From Acidobacteriota bacterium (lineage in GTDB: Bacteria > Acidobacteriota > Polarisedimenticolia > J045), in NCBI GenBank assembly GCA_030949985.1, contig JAUZRX010000004.1:31600-95599 (forward strand): a DNA stretch of 64,000 nt, written 5' to 3'. Position numbers and translations under genes: made by a program. Shown here one piece after another: positions 1 through 7,730 of this stretch (positions within the stretch are counted from its first letter, which is position 1; every line of letters starts with the position of its first letter). Below the pieces are notes generated by a model. It searched no databases and was not told the origin of the DNA. It worked only from the letters and a program-made list of their open reading frames with translations.

Positions 1-251
1 TCCGGAAACGGGGGGGCGTCACCCGCCGGCAGAGCCGCTTCGGGAGGGATGCTCACCTTGGCGGCACACGCCGCGGCCACGGACCGGCTCACATCGACCC
101 GCCGGCCGCCTTCGCAGACATAGTAGCCCTTCCCGGTGATCTCGACGGCCGATCGGCCCAGCTCGACCGCGACATCCCGGGAAAGATCCAGCTCGCGCCT
201 CCGCGCCGCGGCCATGCCATCCGAATCCAGGCAGGGCAAGACTTTCAACAT
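1..251 (-). CDS. Macrodomain / microbial-type PARG-like protein (TIGR02452-like), N-terminal part, cut by window edge
   Basis: The frame is open from an ATG at 251 to the left edge, giving 83 residues. An RRELDLSRDVAVEL stretch is followed by a GKGYYVCEGGRRVDVS segment and an IPPEA turn. This order (basic helix, then a short beta unit of the Y-V-x-x-G-R-x-V-D-V type) matches the N-terminal region of the TIGR02452/DUF2263 family, which precedes a PARG-like macrodomain that hydrolyses ADP-ribose linkages. The catalytic GGG-loop lies outside the window, so activity cannot be judged. A second in-frame ATG at 215 (MAAARRREL) is an equally plausible start. It lies about 100 bases downstream of the zinc-ribbon gene on the same strand and could be co-transcribed with it. 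Confidence 0.6.
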   Translation of the reverse strand, partial: MLKVLPCLDSDGMAAARRRELDLSRDVAVELGRSAVEITGKGYYVCEGGRRVDVSRSVAAACAAKVSIPPEAALPAGDAPPFP

Positions 252-351
252 CGCACACCCCGAGTCCGCGGAACGGCGGAAAAACAGCAGACAGCGCGCA
301 GCGGCGGGAAGAGCCGAACGCCTCCCGGCCGGTCTCCCAGAATACGGCAGA

Positions 352-594
352 TCAGTAGCGAACACCGGCCGCCATCACATTGGCGGGATCGAAGGCGTGG
401 CAGGGAGTGACCGCGTAGACCATCTCGCAGTGGGGACAGGAGGCGAGAAAGGTCTGCATGGTGAAGGTCTTGTCGCAGTTCTCGCAATGGATCTCGAGGG
501 GCATCGGCATCGGCTGAATATCGAATCCCATCATCCGTACCTTGTCGGCCACCTGCCTGCCGTTGTCGAACTGTCCGGAACATCCGTCGTGCAT
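352..594 (-). CDS. Small zinc-ribbon protein, last gene of the permease-less ABC/GTPase operon
   Basis: This 80-residue protein has two CxxC knuckles (C37/C40 in CENC and C53/C56 in CPHC), and a further C65-H66 pair follows. That pattern is a rubredoxin- or zinc-ribbon-type metal site. The N-terminal 30 residues are polar and methionine-rich with no signal peptide, so it should be cytosolic. An AGGAG ribosome binding site sits about 8 bases before the ATG at 594. It follows the ABC ATPase gene by 106 bases on the same strand. I do not recognise a named family. The context suggests a metal-binding or docking subunit for the upstream ATPase and GTPase, which is inference. Confidence 0.65.
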   Translation of the reverse strand: MHDGCSGQFDNGRQVADKVRMMGFDIQPMPMPLEIHCENCDKTFTMQTFLASCPHCEMVYAVTPCHAFDPANVMAAGVRY

Positions 595-700
595 CGGTCA
601 TCTCCTGGGTCGGGGACGCTTCGGGCTCCCCTGGTCATGTTCAGTGGCGCCTGTCGGCGGGAGGGGCGCGCAGCGTCCGCGGCCGTCTCCGCGGGTGCCG

Positions 701-1708
701 TCAGACCAGCCGTTCACCGGTTCTCAGCTTGTGGCGGAGAGTCATCAGCCGGCGGTCGATGGCCTCCAGTTCGGAAAGAATCTCCCGCTCCTTCTCACTG
801 GTCTCGATCACCTCGGCGATGCCGCCATTGCGAATCACGAGGCGCCGCGATCCCATCAGCGCGAGCACGGGATCGTGGGTCGCCATCAGCACGATCTTCT
901 CCTCCGAGACCAGCAGCTCGAGGGCTTTTTTGCGATCGATTCCGGCATTCTCGATCTCGTCGATCAGGACGATGGGCGAACGAGAGAGAATGGCCGTATC
1001 GGCGATCATCAGCGCGCGCGATTGCCCGCCGCTGAGGGAAGTGATGGGCGTCGTGGCGCTGAAACTCTCCCCTGCCAGGCGGTTGGCCTCCTCGTGGATC
1101 CGGGCGATCAGCGGTTCGGGGTTCGCCACCACGCGGCTTTCCGCGTGCATCCGCAGGAACTCCTCCACCGACAGGTCCATCACGAAGTTCATGTTCTGGG
1201 AAAGCTGGGCGACCAGCTTGTGGGTGGGCGAGAAGCGCCACTGCCGTGACGGCGCTTCCCCGTTGAGCAACACGCTCCTGCGGGTCGGCGTATCCCGTTG
1301 GGCCACCCACTCGATATCCGCCAGCAAACGGCTCTTGCCCGATCCGGTGGGCCCGACGATGCAGACGGTCTCGCCGGCCTTGAAATCGATCCGCTCGAAC
1401 CCTTCCGGCTCACCGCACTTGTCGGTACCGGGAAGCAGCGTCAGGGTGCGCACCCGCTCGCGGTCGTCCTCGAGAAAGAGCAACATCTGTTCGATGTGCT
1501 CGGAGAGACGGGCCGCCACTTCTTCCGCGGAAAGAACGGCGTCGTCGTCGTCGTGGCGGGCGGCGGCCTGCTCGAGGAAGGCGCCCAGTGTCAATGCTCC
1601 CGCGGCCGAAACGTCGAGCTGCTGGGAGTCGAAGAAGGAGTCGACGAAAGGGTACTCCCGGCGCAGGTCGTCGATTCGGGTCTGTAGCAGGTCTCTTGCG
1701 ACGAGCAT
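701..1708 (-). CDS. Soluble ABC-type ATPase with N-terminal extension, no cognate permease nearby
   Basis: This 335-residue protein has one nucleotide-binding domain: Walker A GPTGSGKS at 119-126, a Q-loop near Q171, signature LSGGQ at 225-229, Walker B IVLIDE at 246-251 and switch histidine H278 in ATHDP. All key residues for ATP hydrolysis are present. The first ~95 residues are a helical extension rich in acidic residues, and the C-terminal ~40 residues look coiled-coil. There is no membrane segment in it, and no permease gene in the operon. It starts 4 bases after the GTPase gene, so the two are translationally coupled. The arrangement resembles soluble ABC ATPases that drive protein remodelling or metal-centre assembly rather than import. 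The specific role is unknown. Confidence 0.8.
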   Translation of the reverse strand: MLVARDLLQTRIDDLRREYPFVDSFFDSQQLDVSAAGALTLGAFLEQAAARHDDDDAVLSAEEVAARLSEHIEQMLLFLEDDRERVRTLTLLPGTDKCGEPEGFERIDFKAGETVCIVGPTGSGKSRLLADIEWVAQRDTPTRRSVLLNGEAPSRQWRFSPTHKLVAQLSQNMNFVMDLSVEEFLRMHAESRVVANPEPLIARIHEEANRLAGESFSATTPITSLSGGQSRALMIADTAILSRSPIVLIDEIENAGIDRKKALELLVSEEKIVLMATHDPVLALMGSRRLVIRNGGIAEVIETSEKEREILSELEAIDRRLMTLRHKLRTGERLV

Positions 1709-1712
1709 CGTC

Positions 1713-2408
1713 TCAGCGCTCCTCGATCTGGATCTTGCGAACGTTACCCAGTTGGTAGGTCTCGCCGATGCGGGTCTCGCCCAGGCAGTAGGAGCAGAGT
1801 GCCGCAGGCATCGAGAACCGCAGCTTGCGACCGATCAGGGTCTCCACCGCACGATCGTCCTCGTCGAGCAGGGTGCTCAGTTCCCAGGCCCCCTGGCCGG
1901 TCAGGCCGTTGACGTTGAGCACCATCGCTCCGGGATTGACCAGGCTGACCCGGGAGGCGAAGACCTCCCGCTCGGCCTGGGACACGATGTCGCCCTTGGT
2001 GATCACCACGATGTCCGCCAGCTTGAGCATCGGGCCGATCTTCTTCGGCGTACCCACTCCGCTGAGATTGTCTATGACGCATATCGCCATCACGTCCTTG
2101 ATGTAGGGCGAGCAGCGGTTGCACAGGCCGGCGCTCTCGGAGATCAACAAGTCGAAGTCGTTCTTGCGGCCCCAGCCCACCACCTCTTCGACGTTGCTGA
2201 CGAAGTAGTGATCGGGGCAGAGAGGGCCGGAAAGGCCCTTCTGCACCGGGATACCCGCTTTCTCGTAGAGCAAGTCGTCTTCCGTGGAAAGGCAGTCGAA
2301 CTTCACCACGCCCACCTTCCGCCCACGATCCGAGAGAGCCTCGACGGTCTTGAGAATCACCGCCGTCTTGCCCGATGAGGGGGGGCCGCAAACCGTGACC
2401 AGTTTCAT
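1713..2408 (-). CDS. HypB/UreG/CobW-like GTPase with two CxxC motifs
   Basis: This 231-residue P-loop protein has Walker A GPPSSGKT at 8-15, a switch/Walker B-like region ending in ISESAG at 89-94, and the guanine-specificity motif TKGD at 137-140. That is the layout of the HypB/UreG metallochaperone GTPases, which use GTP to load nickel or other cofactors into apo-enzymes. Two cysteine pairs, C96/C99 (CNRC, just after the switch) and C205/C208 (CSYC, near the C-terminus), could bind a metal or Fe-S cluster. There is no histidine-rich N-terminus. The ATG overlaps the stop of the substrate-binding gene by 4 bases (ATGA), so a stoichiometric complex is likely. The client enzyme is not visible in the window. 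Confidence 0.78.
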   Translation of the reverse strand: MKLVTVCGPPSSGKTAVILKTVEALSDRGRKVGVVKFDCLSTEDDLLYEKAGIPVQKGLSGPLCPDHYFVSNVEEVVGWGRKNDFDLLISESAGLCNRCSPYIKDVMAICVIDNLSGVGTPKKIGPMLKLADIVVITKGDIVSQAEREVFASRVSLVNPGAMVLNVNGLTGQGAWELSTLLDEDDRAVETLIGRKLRFSMPAALCSYCLGETRIGETYQLGNVRKIQIEER

Positions 2409-3592
2409 GACTCTCTCCCCTCCTCGAAGAGCTGCTGGCAACGCTCGATCAGCCCGGCGATATCCTGCTGCCGGATGAACTCCCAACCGGGCCAGCCGAA
2501 GCGACTGCCGGGAGCGAGACGGTTGTCCACGTCCGGCCGGGTGCTGGGGAACAGCCCCTTGTGCGCCAGGATTTCGGCGATCTCCCGCGAGGCGAAGAAA
2601 TCGATCAGCGGCTGAACCTGCCGCGCAGCGGACTTGCGGGCGAGGAGGAAGATCGGGCTGATGATCGCCCCGTCGCGGGGCCACACCGCCTTCATCGGCC
2701 CCCCTTCCTTGGCCATCCGGGTGAAGAAGTAGGGCATGATCGTCACGATCGGGGCCGAGCTCTTGCGCCCGAGCTTGATCATCTGGGAAGGATGCATCGA
2801 GGCGGCCAGGCTGCGGCCGAGCCGGCGGACGGCGTCCTCTCCATAGCGTCGATGGATTTCGATCAGGATCGCCGAGAAAAGATCGAAATCACCCACGGGC
2901 AGCGAAACCCGCTGCTCGAAACGCGGATCGAGCAGGTCTTCCCAGCTCTGGGGCACCGGCTGGTCTCCCAGCTCGTTCATGTTCACCATGAACACTGCGG
3001 GAACCACGGAGATCACCGAGTAGCGCCCCTCCGGGTCACGCAGGTCGACGCCATCGAAGCTTTCGTTGAACTCCTCGTAGGGCAGGCCGTCGTAGAAGAC
3101 ATCCCGGAACCGGCCGAGGCCCTTGGGATCGAAAAAGGTCTCGAATCCGGCGGAGATGAACAATTCCGGAAGATCCTCCTCCCGGCTGACGCCCTTGAGG
3201 TTCTCGTCGATCCAGGCCGCACCCATGGAGGCCGCCTGCAGCTCGTACTCCACCTTCCGGCCGGTGCGCTGCTGGTAGGCCTCGATGAAGGGCTCGAAGG
3301 CTTCGAGCAGCGGGATGCGCACGGGGCAGGGCAGCAGCCCCACCACCCGGGTCGGAGCCGTATCCGCCGCCACCGGCGCCTCGGATCCGATGGTGGCCTC
3401 GAGCTGCTCGACAAAGCCGTCGAGATCGAGCTTCTTGAGCGCCAGGGCCTGGCGCAGGGAAATGCGCGAGCCGAAGCTGCGCCGCAACTCCTCCCGGGCC
3501 ATCTGGGGAAAGCCCTGGCGGGTGAAGACGGCGACGGTCTCGGGCCAGCTCTCGGTGATCTCGTAGAGGGTGGCGTCGGGGTCGATCCTCAT
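2405..3592 (-). CDS. Cytosolic ABC substrate-binding-like protein with N-terminal DUF1858-like domain
   Basis: This 395-residue protein is first in the operon. Residues 1-70 (TLYEITESWPETVAVFTRQG, then an RISLRQALALKKLD helix) look like a DUF1858/ScdA-N-type helical domain but lack the cysteines common in redox versions of that fold. Residues ~80-395 resemble a type 2 periplasmic binding protein of the iron/molybdate/spermidine class, with VVGLLPCPVRIPLLEAF at the start of lobe 1 and a hinge around VISVVPAVFMVNMNEL. There is no signal peptide and no lipobox, so unlike ordinary solute receptors it should stay in the cytosol. The start was set at the ATG at 3592, which opens the conserved helix; upstream in-frame codons give low-complexity sequence. 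It overlaps the GTPase gene. Confidence 0.75.
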   Translation of the reverse strand: MRIDPDATLYEITESWPETVAVFTRQGFPQMAREELRRSFGSRISLRQALALKKLDLDGFVEQLEATIGSEAPVAADTAPTRVVGLLPCPVRIPLLEAFEPFIEAYQQRTGRKVEYELQAASMGAAWIDENLKGVSREEDLPELFISAGFETFFDPKGLGRFRDVFYDGLPYEEFNESFDGVDLRDPEGRYSVISVVPAVFMVNMNELGDQPVPQSWEDLLDPRFEQRVSLPVGDFDLFSAILIEIHRRYGEDAVRRLGRSLAASMHPSQMIKLGRKSSAPIVTIMPYFFTRMAKEGGPMKAVWPRDGAIISPIFLLARKSAARQVQPLIDFFASREIAEILAHKGLFPSTRPDVDNRLAPGSRFGWPGWEFIRQQDIAGLIERCQQLFEEGRES

Positions 3593-3665
3593 GGCTTGAG
3601 CCTCCTGGCGGCAACCCGGCCGGGCCGGGAACACGGTGGAGTATGGAACCAACGCCCCGCCCGGT

Positions 3666-3683
3666 CGTTGACTCAAGTCAACG
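3666..3683. promoter_or_regulatory. Perfect palindrome resembling a CRP/FNR-family operator
   Basis: CGTTGACT-CA-AGTCAACG has two perfect 8-base arms. The inner core TTGAC-N4-GTCAA (3668-3681) has the half-site spacing of FNR/DNR-type sites (TTGAT-N4-ATCAA). It lies in the 260-base divergent spacer between the SBP/GTPase/ABC operon and the MEMO1-AMMECR1 gene. The palindrome is seen directly; the regulator family is inferred. Confidence 0.5.
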
Positions 3684-3695
3684 GCGGTCGACTTT

Positions 3696-3725
3696 TCGAC
3701 AGGAACCCGGCACACGGCTTATCAT
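3696..3725 (+). promoter_or_regulatory. Candidate sigma-70-like promoter for the MEMO1-AMMECR1 gene
   Basis: TCGACA at 3696-3701 and TATCAT at 3720-3725 are separated by 18 bases; each differs from consensus at one position. The FNR-like palindrome would sit near -57, a usual distance for a class I activator. A GACAGGA/TCCTGTC inverted repeat (3698-3704 and 3725-3731) overlaps the same stretch. No experimental support. Confidence 0.35.
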
Positions 3726-3852
3726 CCTGTCAGCCCGCCCTCCGGGAGGACCCGCGGATTCGCTCCCGGGCCGGACGGGCGCCCTGTATGGCTTCGGCTT
3801 CGAAAAACCCCTCGAGCGAGGCCATCGCCCCTGCGCAGGATGGAGACCGCCG

Positions 3853-5421
3853 GTGCCCGCATTCACCAAAGGCCGGCCCGGATCCTTCGGCCTTCTCCTG
3901 GCCCTCATCCTCGGCACGACCGGAGCCGCCATGGGTGATACCGACCGGATCCGGCCCCCCGCGGTGGCCGGCAAGTTCTACAGCGACGAGGCCCCGGCCC
4001 TCGAAGCCGGCATCCGGGCTTACCTCGATGACGCGGTGCCCGGGGGGGAGACGGCCCCCGCAGTCCTCGTCGCACCCCACGCGGGCTACATCTACTCGGG
4101 ACAGATCGCCGCCGACGCCTGGGCCCAGGCCCGGGGGCACGACTACGACGTGATCGTGCTCCTGGGAACCCACCACACGGCTCCCGGTTTTTCCGGCATC
4201 TCCGTCTTCCAGGGCGCCGGCTATCGCACGCCCCTGGGCATCGCCCGCCTCGACACGTCCCTGGCTGCCCACCTGCTCGAAGTCGGCGGCGACGCAGTGA
4301 CGTTCCGTCCGGAGGTGCACCGGCGGGAGCACTCCGTCGAGGTCCAGGTGCCTTTCGCGCAGATCCTCTTCCCCGATGTTCCACTGCTGCCAGCCGTGGT
4401 GGGAGCGGTCGACCCGGGCCGGGCCGGGCGCTTGGGTACTCTTCTCGCCCGTTCCCTTGCCCACCGCAAGGCCCTGGTCGTGGCGAGTTCGGACCTCTCC
4501 CACTACCCGACGGCCGAAGCGGCGCGGGAGATCGACGCCCAGACGCTGCTCGCCCTGGTCTCGGGCGATCCCGTCGATCTGCACCGCCGCATCCGTGAGC
4601 GGATGCAACGGGGTGAGCCGGGACTGGTGACCTGCGCCTGCGGGCGGGGCCCGCTTCTCGTGGCCCTGGCCGCCGCCCGGGAAATGGGGGCCCGAAAGGC
4701 CCGGGTGCTCAGTTACGCCCACAGCGGCTGGACGGCGATGGGGAAGCCGTCCCGGGTCGTGGGTTACGGCGCCGCGGCCTTCTATCCGGGCCCGGGCGAG
4801 GCCTCCAGCGAGGCCCTGGATCTGCCCCGCCCGGGTGACGACGCCGGTGTGCTGGGCGCGGACGAGCGCCGGATTCTGCTGAACCTGGCCCGTGAAACCC
4901 TCCACCGCGTGATGGAAAGCGCGACGGCTCCACTGGCTCGAAACCTGCCCACACGACTGTGGACACGGCAGGGCGCCTTCGTCACGCTTCACCGGAACCG
5001 TCGACTCCGGGGCTGTATCGGCCACATGGCGGAGGACCGCCCCCTCTTTCAGGTCGTCCAGGCGATGGCGATCCAGGCGGCGTTCGACGACCCGCGTTTT
5101 TCTCCCGTCACCCTCGAGGAGTTGAAAGACATCACCATCGAGATCTCCGTGCTGACACCTTTCAAGACCGTCGACAGCCCCGAGGCCATCCGCGTCGGAC
5201 GCGACGGCGTCAGGCTCGACAAGGAAGGCCGCCGGGCCGTCTTCCTGCCGCAGGTGGCCCCCGAACAGGGCTGGGACCGGGTGCAGACCCTCGATCACCT
5301 GTGCCGGAAGGCGGGGCTTCCCGTCGGCTGCTGGCGCCAAGGCGCGCGCCTGTCGACCTTCCAGGCCCAGGTCTTCTCGGAAGACGGGGACAGCGACTCG
5401 CCGGCTGCGGCTCCGGGCTGA
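3853..5421 (+). CDS. MEMO1-AMMECR1 fusion (AmmeMemoRadiSam system proteins B and A in one chain), probably exported
   Basis: This 522-residue protein has a MEMO1-like domain at ~33-312 and an AMMECR1 domain at ~335-508. MEMO metal-site residues are all visible: H76 (APHAGY), H107/H108 (GTHH), D214 and H217 (SSDLSHY) and C261 (TCACGRG). The AMMECR1 hallmark LRGCIG is at 385-390. These families make up the AmmeMemoRadiSam system together with a radical SAM enzyme, which is absent here; the system's reaction is not established. The start chosen is GTG 3853, preceded by GGAG at 7 bases, because it adds a signal-peptide-like segment (basic residues, then LLLALILGTTGAAMG). An ATG at 3931 would give a cytosolic form. 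It is divergent from the GTPase/ABC operon. Confidence 0.88.
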   Translation: MPAFTKGRPGSFGLLLALILGTTGAAMGDTDRIRPPAVAGKFYSDEAPALEAGIRAYLDDAVPGGETAPAVLVAPHAGYIYSGQIAADAWAQARGHDYDVIVLLGTHHTAPGFSGISVFQGAGYRTPLGIARLDTSLAAHLLEVGGDAVTFRPEVHRREHSVEVQVPFAQILFPDVPLLPAVVGAVDPGRAGRLGTLLARSLAHRKALVVASSDLSHYPTAEAAREIDAQTLLALVSGDPVDLHRRIRERMQRGEPGLVTCACGRGPLLVALAAAREMGARKARVLSYAHSGWTAMGKPSRVVGYGAAAFYPGPGEASSEALDLPRPGDDAGVLGADERRILLNLARETLHRVMESATAPLARNLPTRLWTRQGAFVTLHRNRRLRGCIGHMAEDRPLFQVVQAMAIQAAFDDPRFSPVTLEELKDITIEISVLTPFKTVDSPEAIRVGRDGVRLDKEGRRAVFLPQVAPEQGWDRVQTLDHLCRKAGLPVGCWRQGARLSTFQAQVFSEDGDSDSPAAAPG

Positions 5422-5506
5422 TCCAACAGCCCGCTCCCATGGCTTTCTTGCGCGCGAGGCGCCGAGCTTCCCGCAACGGCCTGGAGGCGGCGTCCTGTGC
5501 GCCGGA

Positions 5507-5947
5507 TCACTCCCAACCCGCCCCGACCGTGCGCCACAGGCGAGCGCCGCCCACGAACAGGGCGGTGGCCAGCGCCACGTAGAGCAGCCCCAGCACGGGG
5601 CGCGGCAGCGGACTGCGCCGCAGGAGCATGCCGGCGCTCATCATCACCGCGACCATCGACCAGCTCTTCCACGAAAACGCGCCCCCCAGGCAGCTGCCAT
5701 CTTTTCGCCGGGCGATACGGCCGGCCACCCGGCCGGCCGCCGGAGCCAGGACGAACAGGCCCTTGGCCGCACCCAGCAGGAGACCCCCGATCACGAGAAT
5801 CGGCGGCCAGGGCCAGGGGGCCGAGGCGGCCCAGACCGTGCCGGCAGCGCCCAGACCGACGCCCACCACGGACCACATCAGGGCTGCCGCGACGAGTTGA
5901 GTCCGGCGCGAGGCGGCGGGCTTGAGGCGCTCGATCCAGGCGTTCAT
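5507..5947 (-). CDS. Hypothetical integral membrane protein, about four helices
   Basis: This 146-residue protein has hydrophobic segments at about 19-42, 46-68, 95-108 and 115-135, and short basic loops (RVAGRIARRKDG). The size and spacing resemble small ATP-synthase-I-like or DUF membrane proteins, but no motif allows a name. It is convergent with the MEMO1-AMMECR1 gene and divergent from the ThyX-like gene, so it is probably a single-gene unit. Confidence 0.55.
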   Translation of the reverse strand: MNAWIERLKPAASRRTQLVAAALMWSVVGVGLGAAGTVWAASAPWPWPPILVIGGLLLGAAKGLFVLAPAAGRVAGRIARRKDGSCLGGAFSWKSWSMVAVMMSAGMLLRRSPLPRPVLGLLYVALATALFVGGARLWRTVGAGWE

Positions 5948-6143
5948 GACAGCACTCCCCGGGAATCATGGGCGGCGGGGCGGACTCCCATGCTGCTCCG
6001 CTCGCGGCGCCGTGGCAAACCCGACCGTCCGGCACCCGGCAGACACCGTCCGGCACGCCGAATTCCCCGAACGGAACCCTTCACGCTACACTGTGCGCCG
6101 CCGACGACGGCACCCGGTCCCGGGTGCGAGGGAGGAGGTCCTG

Positions 6144-7730
6144 GTGCGGCTTGCAAGTCCCGAGCCGGAGGTTCGGCTGGTCGCCGCTTTCGACCGGCCC
6201 TTCGACGGGGCGGTAGCCGCCGCGCGGACCTGCTATGCCTCCCAGGGCATCGTGACGGTCGAGCAAGTGGCCGGCGATCTCGCCGAAGACCCCGCCCAGC
6301 GCCGGCAGGCCATCGAGCGACGGGACGCCCTGGCCACCGACATCTACCGGGCGGGGCACCATACGGTCTTCCAGCACGCCCACTTCAGCTTCACCATCGA
6401 CCGGGTCTCGCGCCACGCCTTGTGGGCCTTCTTCCATGCCCATCCGTTCTACAACTCCGAGCAGGTCTCCCAGCGTTACGTCAAGGTGCGGCCCGACACG
6501 TTCCTCGTGCCGAGCCTGCCGCCGGAACAGAAGGCCCTCTACACCGGGGCCCTCGAGCACGCCCAGGAAGCCTACCGGGCCCTGCGGGAAAAGCTCGAGC
6601 CGGTCGCCGCCGCGGCCTTTTTCGACGTCTTCCCGGCCCGCGGGCGTCAGCCCCGACGCTGGCGGAAGGAAATCCGCCGCCTCGCCCAGGAGGCCGCGCG
6701 CTACGTCTTGCCGGTGGCGACCTGGGCCCGGCTCTACCACACCATCTCGGCCTTGACGCTGCTGCGCTATCGCCGGGCCGCCCGCCAGAGCGAAATTCCC
6801 GCGGAAGTCGGCATGATCGTCGAGCGCATGGTGGCTGCGGTGGTGCGATGGGATCCGAACTACGAGAAAATTCTCGAACCGGCCCTCGAGACGTCCCCCC
6901 TGCCGGCGCACCTGTCCGGCGACACCGCGGAACTGAACGACCCCCGCCGCGCAGCGGCCTTCCGCGCCGAGTTCGATGCCGACCTGGGGAACCGCGCTTC
7001 ACGGCTGGTGGGTTACTCGGCGGACGCCGAAGGCGTCGTGGCACGCGCCGTACGGGAGGTGCTGGGCCGGAGCCGGGCCGACCTGAGCGACGAGGCGGCG
7101 CTCGAACTGGTCGCCGACCCGGCCGCCAATCCGGTACTGGGAGAGACCCTGAACCTGACCACCCTCGCTCCCCTGTCCCGCTGCCTGCACCACGCCCACT
7201 ACACGTTTCGCAAGCGCCTGTCCCACAGCGCCGACTCCCAGGATCAGCGCCATCGCATGACTCCCGGCTCCCGCCCGCTGCTCCTCGCCCACCTGGGGGA
7301 AGAACCCGACGTGACATGTCCCTCGCTGATCGCCGGTGAACCCTCGTGCCGCACTCTCTTCGACGAGGCCATGGCGCGCACCTGGCAGGCGATCGGGCGT
7401 TTGCGCCGCTCCGGGGCCCCGACCCAAGCGCTGGCCTACCTGCTGCCCAATGCCGTCAACGTGCGCTTCACCGAGTCCGGGGACTACCTGGCCCTGCGTC
7501 ACAAGCACGCCATGCGCCTGTGCTACAACGCCCAGGAAGAAATCTGGCGCGCCAGCCGGGACGAGGCCTTGCAGGTACGGGAGGTCCATCCCGTGCTGGG
7601 CCGCTTCCTGCTGCCCCCGTGCTCGATCCGTGACCGATGCGGCCAGCGCCCCGTCTGTCCCGAAGGCAAGCGTTATTGCGGTGTGCGGGTCTGGACCCAA
7701 GACGTGGCGGAGTACGACAGGAGCATCTGA
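6144..7730 (+). CDS. Double-length ThyX-like flavin-dependent thymidylate synthase family protein
   Basis: This 528-residue protein looks like two ThyX folds in tandem. The first half carries GHHTVFQHAHFSF, then SRHALWAFFHAHPFYNSEQV and SQRYVK, the region that in ThyX holds the RHRxxSxNxxSxR signature. The second half repeats the theme with LHHAHYTFRKRLSHSAD then SQDQRHRM, and later LRHKHAMRLCYNAQEEIW. Classical ThyX is 210-260 residues and acts as a homotetramer making dTMP from dUMP with FAD and methylene-THF. Here the RHR triad is altered in both halves, so catalysis is uncertain. The start is GTG 6144 behind a strong GGAGGAGG site. The stop overlaps the next ATG by one base, coupling it to the ABC exporter. 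Confidence 0.75.
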   Translation: MRLASPEPEVRLVAAFDRPFDGAVAAARTCYASQGIVTVEQVAGDLAEDPAQRRQAIERRDALATDIYRAGHHTVFQHAHFSFTIDRVSRHALWAFFHAHPFYNSEQVSQRYVKVRPDTFLVPSLPPEQKALYTGALEHAQEAYRALREKLEPVAAAAFFDVFPARGRQPRRWRKEIRRLAQEAARYVLPVATWARLYHTISALTLLRYRRAARQSEIPAEVGMIVERMVAAVVRWDPNYEKILEPALETSPLPAHLSGDTAELNDPRRAAAFRAEFDADLGNRASRLVGYSADAEGVVARAVREVLGRSRADLSDEAALELVADPAANPVLGETLNLTTLAPLSRCLHHAHYTFRKRLSHSADSQDQRHRMTPGSRPLLLAHLGEEPDVTCPSLIAGEPSCRTLFDEAMARTWQAIGRLRRSGAPTQALAYLLPNAVNVRFTESGDYLALRHKHAMRLCYNAQEEIWRASRDEALQVREVHPVLGRFLLPPCSIRDRCGQRPVCPEGKRYCGVRVWTQDVAEYDRSI

